A model generated the notes under the pieces. It had not been told where the DNA came from and ran no database searches. It was given only the letters and a program-made list of their open reading frames with translations. 64,000 bases of DNA from Mesaphorura yosii (Eukaryota; Arthropoda; Collembola; Poduromorpha; Tullbergiidae), in assembly GCA_009869945.1 (NCBI GenBank), contig WIXG01000008.1:62001-126000 (forward strand), written 5' to 3'. Positions within the stretch are counted from its first letter, which is position 1. Each line of letters opens with the position of its first letter. Of this stretch, positions 53,701 through 64,000 are shown in pieces. The position numbers and the translations under genes were made by a program.

Positions 53701-56700
53701 CAAGTTCAGTTTCCTCAAGATTCGGAGAGCATATGGGTTATTGTGAATACTTTGTCCGAAATGAAACTACTACCTCGAAACGTCTTTACATTGGAATCAT
53801 ACCAAGATGAGAGCTTGATCATATCTGTCACTTCATTCATCACCGCTTTGCTTTGCATATCAGCCCAAATTCTACTCTTGGATGGAGCGGATGACAAGAA
53901 CCACAAGCAGCTGCTATCTTTCCTGTCAGTGTTGCTCAAGGACACAATTGATATGACAAAATCTTGCATGCTGTCTCGCACCAGCGGAGGAGTTCTGACA
54001 ACCAGACCTTACAAATCATTCTGTCATGTCATCAAAGTCATGGTGCAAATGGCGAATCTGATTGGCGATAAGGCAATCATTGGTGGCCAGAGTGGGCACG
54101 GAGTGCTATTTCAACAGATGACCGAGTGGTTTTATGATCTAGTCCAGGAGCTTGATAGCTTCTACAATATTGCCATCGAAGGTATGTATGCAGGTATACT
54201 CTAGTCACAATCATTTTTATTGATACGAATAACACAGATGAATTTGGTTTTTTAGACGAGGAAGACAGCAAGCGACCAAGTGAAGAGCCTTATCTGATGG
54301 CGTTCCAGTCGATAGTGGAGTACATGATGGATATTGGTAGTACGTTGTACATGTTGGGTGGCTCCTCCTGGAGCTCAGTTCTGCCGTCAGGCGTTTTGCC
54401 GAGGCATGCGGAGAGGGAGTCAACGCCTGGAAGTGGAGGCAATATCAGCCCTCCGAATGAGCTTGAAGATAATTTTGATAACTGCGAATCAGAATTGGGC
54501 TTTGAGCAGGACGAAGACCTTGACAGTGGCGGGGAAGATTCTGTAAGCTTAGCTGAGCGTAACTTGAAGGCTTCAAGTTGAAGCATTGCATTCATTAAAC
54601 ATTGTTTGCTTGTTTTGACTCTTTAATGATTCATATTCTACCTTTGTCTTTTCATATCAGGATGAAGAGGGCCTGAATGCTAAACTTTGTACTTACTCGA
54701 TTACTCAAAAAGAATTTATGACACAACATTGGTATCATTGCCATACTTGTGGGATGGTTGACGGGGTCGGCGTTTGTACAATTTGCGCCAGAGTTTGCCA
54801 CAAAGGACATGACGTAACTTACGCGAAGTGTGGGTCGTTCTTTTGTGATTGTGGTGCTCGATCAGATGGGAGTTGTCTTGTAAGTCTATCATTGCCACTT
54901 GTCATTGCCGTTTGTCATTTAAAGGAACTCGATAAAAGAAATATAATTTTTACTAACTTGATTGTCTCAGGCAATGGTTAGAAGGACTGGGCCCAGTTCA
55001 AGTGACGTGGCCCCAACGCAACCACCAATTGTATCATCAAGTTCGAATCAAGAGAAACGCAGTTCATTACCTACCGATTCCGCATCCTCAACAGCAGATC
55101 CACATCGGCCACCTACTCCCCCACCGTTTGAGAGCAGAGGCTCAAATGGGTCTGTCTCTGTCAAGCACTCGAAGTCCTCCTCGGCTGTATACCAAGGAAC
55201 CCCGATGCCTGGGGTTAGCAAGAATAACATGGAAGAGTTGATGCGAGAATTTCACGAGTTTAGCTGCCGTGCTCGACTATTAACCATAAAGAAACTCTAC
55301 GATGTTGTAAATATCTTAGCGTGTCAAAAGACGGCCATTGGAGCATTTCTTCGCGTACAAGACGCTCTCCGTCGACTGCGAATGGGGAAAGGCGTTCGTG
55401 CAGAATTTGACTCATGTGATGATCTCATGGCTCTGGTAAGTATCTGCATATTATTCCGAGTATTTTTCATCCCTGTAAAGTAAATAATGGCAACTGATGT
55501 ATTTCTTATGCGTAGGGAGTGACCGTGAGCTCACAAGAAAGTGCACTAGAAAATATCAAGATGCAGTACAACGGGGACCAAGGCGCACAAATTCGCCAAT
55601 TGATCACATCACAGGTCATACGCCACAATACAATGGTTCCCTTGAGTGCTCCTCTTGGAAGGCGTCATTTCCTGGCTGTCAGTCACGACAAGAACAAGAT
55701 AACAATTCTAAATCTCTCAACCCTACTAGCGGGGACAGAATCCAGTAAAAAGAAACTGGGCCTCCCAAGACAGGCTACATTAACATTGCCTTTCATGGCT
55801 TTGACAATGGCTACAAACCCGATTCGTGATGACGTTATTGCTGTATGTGGACTCAAAGACTGTGAAATCATTGTCATTGGGACTGGCGGCTCAATTTCGT
55901 CACAACTTGTGGTGACCACTGGACTTGAAGGACAGAACCACATGGTCAGACCACTCTGGATGGCCGGATCGGAAACAGAAATCGCTTTAATAACGACTGA
56001 TTCTGTTAAGATTTACGATCTCGGAACTGACTTGCATTCACCAATTTACCACTTCCTGATTCCATCTGGCAAGATTCGAGATGCTTCATTTATAATTCAG
56101 GTAAAGAGCAGTTACAATTTAGTTTAGTTGTGATCTTTTAAATATTTTGTTTGTTGCTTAGGATGGGAATCGATTTGTTGCAATAATGGGAACCGATGGC
56201 AGAATTTATTATGAGAAATTAGAAGACAACACGAGTGCCAAGAACGGAGCTTACTATATTACGAACGATATCAATGGCGATGATTGTGAGCTCAATTCGC
56301 CAGAGAATAATTCGTCTGCTCGAGATAACGCGAATACAAACGGACTCTCCTTGTACTATTCCCACACGCTGAAGCTTCTCTTTTACACATATCCAAATGG
56401 CAAAAGCTATATGGGCGTTTTCGACGATCTTAGCTCGACGTCTCCCATACTTCGTGCCGTGCTAATTACTCCTGATTCTTCGTCGAAACCGTGTAATTTG
56501 GGCTTGGCTCTCTGGAATGAAGTGGTAGGCCATCCAGGACTTGTTTTTGCAATGGGTGCAGGTAAGTCCACTGCCAGTACTACTGCTCATTGAGTTGGTT
56601 TATATAGAATATGCATCATTTTGTATATTCTGTTTTTAAGGTGGTGTTCCGTACGTACTCTTTCTTACCGGAAAAGGCTATCACATTCAAGAAATTAAGA

Positions 56701-59700
56701 CCAACAGCGGGGCGAAATTGAAACCGATTGACATGGTTGTTGTACGTCATCATGAAAACACCAATGGAAAACATAGAACCTCACTTCTAGTCCTGTGCGA
56801 CGATGGAAGCCTCCGAGTGCACGATTCTACCGACAAAACGGATTACTGGTTGAGCCCAAGATTGAGTCCTCAAGGCGAGCCTTTGATTAGTTCTTCGAAA
56901 CATAAGCACAGTGCACCAGGAAGCAGCAAGCATTTATCCAAACTGATGGGCGTCAATCGTCGCATGTCAAAGCACACCAAAGCTCAAACTGGTCAACTTA
57001 TGTTTCCAGCGGACTTCTTCGAGCACTGCAATGTCTTGGGTGATGTTGAATTCGGTGGCGGGGATCTTCTGCACGTTTACAATGTTTCCCAATTGAAATC
57101 TCGACTGAACAATAACGGTAATTTGCTTAGCTTTATTCCAATATGCGTGTTGATTGACCGATCTTTTCATTTTGTGTGTTGTTCAAACAGGAACGTACAT
57201 TGTTTGCACCAAGAGCACTGGGTTCAACTTGGATGCTACATGCAACGATGGGTCGATGGTCATCATGGGCATTCGTGTACTGTTGGGGTCTCAAGATATT
57301 AATCGAGTTCCATCTTACATCCAGGTTTGTTCTTTTCCAGGCATCACTTAATGTTCAACCAATGTATCTGTGCCAATGAAAATAAAATGACTAATCTTTG
57401 TGTTTAGGTCTTCGGGCGCACGATTGCTATAAACATGAGCCATCCCAGGTGGTTTGATATTCCTTTGACAAGAGAAGAAAGCCTAACAGCAGACCAAAAA
57501 ATAACAATTACGTTTGGTCCCTCGAATGATCCTGGAACTGTGACCATAATCGATACAGTGAAAATGTAAGAACAGAAGAACACCTCATAATTTTCTCATC
57601 CTTGAGATATTTAATCTATCATAAGCTATTTTTGCAGTTATGGAAAGTCAAAGGAAGCTTTTGGATGGCCAGATGAAGTCGAGGATGTATCTCAAGCACA
57701 AGCAATTAGCACATCGGTCTCAACTACACTGGCTTACAAGTCATCCGAAGAAGGAGCAGTGGAGAGGTAACGCTTCCTAGACGAGCACCGTATTTATAAC
57801 AATACATGTGTCCAATCTCCATGCCTATTGTTTATGTATTCGCAGGTTGGTAAGCTCTTGCTTGGAATTCTGTGAACTGTCCTTCACAATTTGTCGAAGA
57901 GAGGCTACCGACACAAATGAGACTTTGCGACTGGTTACAAAAATTTACCTGGAGAATTACACCGCTTTCAATTCACCTTGCCGAAGTTTCATGTGTTCGA
58001 TACTCGCCAGCAAGGCCACTTATTATGAATACAGGGTACAAATTCTATGACTGAGGAACCTAGAAACTTTGATGACCTGAATGATCTCAAAATGCTTCTA
58101 TTTTTAGGACTTCGCTGCCTTTTCACGTTGCTTAACTAACCTGATGATCTTGGATAAGAAAACTGAATTTGAAATTGACCCTGAGCTCTTTCACCATATT
58201 GTGAATTGCGTGAAGGCTATTGCAGTAGTCCGTCCTCAGCATATTTTACACTACGAGTATAACGACATTGGCTGTAAGCACAGTTCCTATGATTTCATTA
58301 CATGCCATTGGAATAACCTTAACTTACATCGCAAAAATTTCAATTCTTTAGTTGGCGAGATGTCAGTAACACGGGTAATAGCCACGCTTTGCTCCATCTT
58401 TAAGCGCTTAGTCTCGACGAAGCCGAAAAATCCCTACGTTGTGCCGGTGGATTCACCAGGAATTCAGCGCATCGAAAGCTTAGCCATGGGTCTTGCTGAT
58501 ATAATTTACTCATTGATGGTGTCGGACATTTCTTTGGTGTACTTACTATCTCCGTACTTGATATCATTGTTGATGTCTTCGGATGCTACAATTCACACGC
58601 CTGTGAAAATACTTCTTACGAAGAGATTGCACCCAAAGAACTCGAGGAAAAGATCTCGTGTGACACTTCTTCCTGGGCCATCCCCACCGCACTGTACAAC
58701 TCCTGATGCAAATACTGAATCCTCACGAGATGCACAAGGAAGTAACCAAAGTCAGGCTCCTCCACAAGCGGAAGTTGATGAGCCGATAATCATGATGGGT
58801 AATTCATCATTATTTGGACATTCGAAGCTTTCATCAGTTCGGTTCTCATCTGTTGAAATATTGTGTTAGGTGGCCGTGAACACGACAATGAAGAAATGCA
58901 GCTTCCACCGATGTTGAATATGAATCCTCTTGATGAGTACATGGGAGATCCTGAAGAAGGCTATCCTCCAGTGATTGACATTCAGTCAGACGCTGAAGAC
59001 GAGGCCATGGTTGAGCTGGCTATCGCCTTAAGTCTCCAGGAGCAAGCAGGAGGTGCTGCCTTGGCCATTCAAGGAATTCAAGATGGCCTTCACGCCTTGG
59101 AGGAATTGCATCAAGATGTTTTGAATGTTGCTGAAAGCATGGTTGCTGACGATGATGAAGACGATGAACCAGAAGGGAGTGGAATGATCCAAGGAAATGA
59201 AGGTGGCGGAGAGTCAGACGATGACGCCGACGCTCGAACCGCTTCGCCTCCTGGCTCGGACGATGAAGCCATGGCTTCAACGATGAGAAATTCTGAACGG
59301 GTTAGTTAAGTTTCCACAAAGTGTGCTACATTTGAGGGAGACGTGATCTGTATAAGCGATTGAAATTTTTCTCCTCTATCAGGGTGGATCCGGAAGTTCT
59401 GGCAGTTCAAATGCTGGTGGTAGCAACACTGGTCGTGGTTCAAATGCAAACAAATCGCAGCCATCCAATCCTGGACCATCTCGGCCTAGCGATTCCTCTG
59501 AGAAAGATAGCAAACCAGTTGATACGAGTCAAGACTCATCTTCGGGAATGGGAGGAAGTCAAGGAACTGACATGAAGCCGTTCAAGATTGCTTTCTTGAA
59601 ATCGTTGTCGGCGCACGTGAATCAGTGTAATACAGCGTGGAGTCTCATCCCGATTTTACAAGTTTCGTTGTCCATTCTTGGTGATTTGGATGGTACAATG

Positions 59701-62700
59701 GAAGAAGAATTAACTATTCTGGAAGTCCTAATGAGAAACTTGATGGAGCTGATGCAAATAAAGGTAAATCAGTTGATAGCATAAGGAGATTTATGACCAT
59801 GATTTGACGATAAGTTTTAAATGGTGGCTTCTAATCCTGTAGGACGTGACGAGGTACATGATGTGGGAGAGAAATGACAGAACGGAAGTCACTCTCGTGG
59901 TTTTCAGATTCTTAAGTAAGCTTAACGATTTGTATGGGATTAATCCCAGATGATAAATGCAGTTTAATGCCATATTTTGCATATGCTCTAGATCTTGCCC
60001 TGGGGAGATGGAAAGGAGGCGATCTCAAACCGGACAATAACTGGATTCCTAAAACAACAGCAAAGGCAATTGACGAAGCTGGAATCATCCCATTTTGCAA
60101 GGAGATGCTTCTTATTTTAAGAGACAGTTGGAAGGGGCCAGACGAGATGGAACTGTCTCAACTTGGAAGTGGTATAGTCAGTACTGCTCCTTCCGTTACC
60201 TTGCAAGTTCTTAGGCCAGCTCCGATCCTACATCCACCAGACTTCACTCCACTCATGGTCAAGCCATACATGAAGAGTCATTCGAACGACTTCTTCGAGG
60301 AGTTGCCATTTTTACTAAGTGAAATGCTACTGAGGATTCCGTACGCTATGAAAAAGATCCTAAATAAGTCAGAGCTTTTTGACATTGTAAGTGAAATGTG
60401 GGAATTTCCTTTTCTCATGGATTACTTGAAAATAATTTGAATAATTCGATGTGTTTTAGGAATGGGAAGAAATCCTCTGTGAGATCCTTCAAAATCGAAT
60501 TGTGACTCCAACACGTCGCCAAGCGAGAAAATTGCTGATGAATATTGCAGACAGTCGTGACAATTACCATCTTCTGAGGGATCTGTACAACTTGAACCAT
60601 CACTTGACCCAATTTTACAAACTAATTGGGTATACATATCCAGCGAGAAGTGGAAGAGAATCTCCAGAGTCTTCATTTGTCGATTTCTTGCTGCTGGAAA
60701 AGGCAAACAGAAGCACAAAATTGGAATTCAAATACTCTCAACTTGTGTCAATGGTAGAGCATTTAAATTTCTGCATTGAGATTGCAACTCAGCGTCCGAT
60801 CAGCTGGCAGAACTTTTGCAGAAGCAGTCATGCGCTGCAGTTTATAATTTGGGTAAGCATAACTGTATAACTCTACCGTTCGTGTTAATTACGGTTTTTA
60901 CATGGTCAGTTAAATTTTAATTACGCGCTAAATTTCAGATGAGCTGCGCAGCTGATGAAAGCTTAACAACGGCTATTCTGACATTGTTGAAACTTGGCAT
61001 TGATGGAATTACATTTGAAACAAAAGCGGATTCAGCACCTCACAAACTGAGCGAAGCTGAAAGGGCTGAGAAATCACTTGCACATCAGGTAAAAATTTGT
61101 ATTAATTGATCACAGCTGTTACTGTAAAGGGATATCAATATAAAATTGTCTCTTTTTGTCCGTAGATTATTGACCATTTAGACAAAAGAACAATGTTGGA
61201 GTTCATTAAGAAATACCTGCTTGAACACCCGCAACTTCAAACAAGATGGTTAGCTCATTCACTTCTGCTGGGTTTCTTCGTCACGTCAGACTGTGCGCAT
61301 CAACTCAAATTGGTGCATGCTCTGTGGGAATTGTGGGCCTTTGTTCCAGCAGCTGGAAGTAGAGCGTCACAGTTTGTTGACATTCTTGGCTATGCCACAC
61401 TTAACAACGCGGAACTAAAATCGAAGGACGTAAGTGCAGGAGTTTGTTTCGTAACTGTGTATAATGCGTGTAAGTAGCATAATTCACTTGTATTTTTATT
61501 GCAGCTTCGCCAACAAATGAGTTTATGTGTGTCCTCAATTGAACAACAAGGAGGCAATCTGTTGGCACATCCAAACTCGAGCATTTACTCGTCACTGGTG
61601 CCCTTTGTTTCAGTAGATGGGTATTATTTGGAGTCTGAACCATGCGAAGTGTGCCACAATGTCGACAAGCCTTACTCATCACAGAAATTGACAAGCATTA
61701 AGGCAGATTCGAAGTTTACTGCTGGATGCCAAATTATCAAACTTACTACTTCGCTGAACATAATCCGGCTGAGCATGAGATTGAGCGAAGTAAAGAAAGT
61801 GCGCATGATTAAAACTATGGCCATTTACTACTCACCACGAAACATCTCCATTGTCGACCTCAAGAATAGTAGAAATTTGTGGCAAATTGCACGGAAGATT
61901 ACACTCGTGTCGGGTCAAACAGATGTCAAGTTCGATTTCAGCGTGCCAATCACTGCAGCTAACTTGATTATAGAATTCATTGACTTTTACGAGAACGCAC
62001 AAGCCACATCAGAGACCCTGCAGTGTCCAAGGTGCTCTGCCTCAGTCCCCGCCACACCTGGAGTTTGTTCGAATTGTGGTGAAAACGTGTTTCAGTGCCA
62101 TAAATGTCGTGCGATTAATTACGACGAAAGAGATCCGTTTCTGTGTCACTCTTGTGGATTTTGTAAATATGCGAAAATGGACATTACTCTTCTCGCAAAG
62201 TCAATTGTTGCTGTAGACCCAGTCGGTAAGTGGTCTCTTGATTTTCCGATTTGATGTCAATTCCCGTCGTCCAAAATTGATTGTTCCTGTTGTAGAAAAT
62301 GAAGAAGACCATAAAAAGGCTGAGACAGCAATCAGCACGTTGTTAGAAAAGGCAGATACCACGTACAAGCAACAGCAGCAGATAAAGGCCAATTTAGAGG
62401 TAAATTGAATAGAATATTAAACTTTCTTCAGCATGTCAGACTTATTGTACGTTTGTTACAGTCGATGTTGCAGTTAATCAAGGAGAGAAAGTCCATGTCG
62501 GGTTTAACTTCAACACCGAGCTTTCCCGCTCTGGTACCAGTAAGCACTTCCGGTGCAAGCAACAACAATAATGCCGCTCAAGCACCACAACCGGCGACTC
62601 CTGCACCCCCTTCAGCGGCACAACACCATAATCATTCGTATGCTGCTGTTGCCGCTGGTAAGTGAACAAAAAAATAAAAATCAATGCGTGCAGTTCAGCA

Positions 62701-64000
62701 AGGCTCACCTCTGCATTTTTCAGCCGCCAATGCTCTCAATAACAACTTAGTCGCTCTTAACATCGCTGGAGGTCTGAGTGGTGCAAACTTGCCTGGAACG
62801 CTGGGAATTATTGGATCAAGCGGCGCTCATCAACTGCTTCAAAGCGCCAGTCAATCCAACCAGAGTGCAAATGTCACACCTACCAATCTTGTCCTCAAAA
62901 ATGTTCAGAGCTTAGCATATTGCTACGCTATTGACTGTAAAAATTCTTACGAAGAACTCAATAGACTGATGAGGGTAAGCTTTTTGGCTAGTTAAGTCTT
63001 ACAGTTGAAATAAACGTTGCACATTATCTTATTGTATTGGATAATAGAAAGTCGCGGCGTTCCGAAAGGAAATGCTGAAATTGGACCCGACCAATTATGC
63101 CTTGGATACGATGGACAATGTGACTTCACGTACGCAAAAACTTTGAATAAGCAATTTGCAATATGTTAGGCAGGATATCTAATGAAAATGTCACGAATTA
63201 AAGGTAAATGCTATGGCTGCATGGCGTCCGGCATTACTCTTTCTCTGAAGTTGCTTCAGTCCTTAATAACTGCCTCAAGTCCTCGAGATCCGTTTGAGTC
63301 TTCATTTTTACACTTCCTACTACGTTTAAGTCAATCAGCTGGATCAACCATTCTGAAGGAGCAACTAAAAAATGCCCTCTGTTTCTTCGTGAAGGACGAC
63401 TTTGCAGCGACATCGCAACTCACCGACTTGATTACTTCAAGGTATGTGCATTCTTTCACAGACCGGCAAAATTTGTAGGAGCTGACGATTCATTTGTAAC
63501 TACAGGGTGCTGAGTGCTCTGAGCAAGGAAACTTGGGCGGATGTAAGCTTCGAAACTGCGGAAGAAATTTCATTATTGTCCTCGCTTCTTCAAATGTACG
63601 ATTCATGTTGGGAGATAAAGCTACGAAGTCTCATGAGGATCTTCACACATGCCATTCAACGACTGAAAGACCCGTCTGTGTGTGAAAGTGGAGTTCTTCC
63701 TTGCTTGAAGATTATCCAACATTTTATCCGTACTACTCAAAATAAGGTAAAACCCCCAGCAATTTCCCCTAAACCGGCTCTGCTCTCAATGAGTCATTCG
63801 TTCGATAGGACAAATCAACTGTCAATCCGTTGGAGGGTGTCAGTGTGAATTTACAAGCTTGGTTGGACGGTGATGAACATCATTCCTTTGAGAACTGGAA
63901 AAAGCGTCTCCCAAAAATCCAGGCGGCGGCTCCTCCGAAGCCCAGCAGCTCTACCTCTGTACAAACACAACAGCCTTCGACATCAGCCAATCTTGTCAAG
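47796..64000 (+). CDS. UBR4: E3 ubiquitin ligase UBR4 (5' part, runs off the window)
   Basis: I trace 38 exons, from 47796-47983 through the 2.4-kb exon 51799-54181 to 63809-64000, giving 4352 codons before the edge. The frame is still open. UBR4 (about 5200 residues in human, pushover in flies) is a giant N-recognin that marks proteins for degradation and acts in protein quality control. Evidence includes EDDEPILG-like text in exon 9 ([14 protein letters not shown], human DDSEPILGQWFE). The UBR box (54718-54870) keeps its Cys/His set: [20 protein letters not shown] and [10 protein letters not shown] propeller region follows ([14 protein letters not shown]). The zinc cluster at 62021-62160 ([20 protein letters not shown]) is nearly identical to human. 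The expected C-terminal hemi-RING catalytic region lies beyond the window. Exon 8 uses a rare GTTCGT donor, and the longest intron is 374 bp (48964-49337). Confidence 0.97.

Overview
The window looks like nuclear DNA of a gene-dense invertebrate, most likely an arthropod. A springtail or another early-branching hexapod or crustacean is my guess, not something the sequence proves. Coding exons are split by short GT-AG introns, mostly 54-95 bp, and genes lie head to tail on both strands. Recognisable genes are typical of animals: Wnt7, UBR4, KNTC1/Rod, condensin CAP-G, NFXL1, a clan-2-like cytochrome P450, a cholinesterase-like carboxylesterase, an SLC19 vitamin transporter, MGST3, a SET-MYND protein and a CUB protein. 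I built the exon models by hand from splice signals, reading phase and remembered family alignments. For each multi-exon gene the total coding length is a multiple of three.

Left part (1-14.8 kb): a small single-pass membrane protein (+) converges on a SET-MYND gene (-). Next comes a tandem pair of related, unrecognised zinc-ribbon genes (-) with SUMO-interaction-like motifs. NFXL1 (+) follows, and then a Tc1/mariner transposase remnant. Middle-left (14.8-25.5 kb): two cell-division genes lie in tandem on the minus strand, a shortened KNTC1/Rod (12 exons) and an intronless NCAPG. After them is an unrecognised basic protein (+).

Middle (25.5-43.6 kb): Wnt7 (-), a seven-finger C2H2 protein (-) with a perfect hairpin in an intron, a CUB secreted protein (-), an SLC19 transporter (+), weak small-gene candidates, a carboxylesterase (+) with an unusual insert, and MGST3 (+). 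Right (43.8-64 kb): a cytochrome P450 (-) with an altered heme-binding motif, then UBR4 (+), which fills 47.8-64 kb in 38 exons and runs off the right edge with 4352 codons in view.

There is no operon-like pathway. The neighbouring KNTC1 and NCAPG both act in mitosis, but their adjacency may be chance. The best candidate for something undescribed is the tandem zinc-ribbon pair at 5.9-10.1 kb. I saw no convincing tRNA, rRNA or CRISPR feature.
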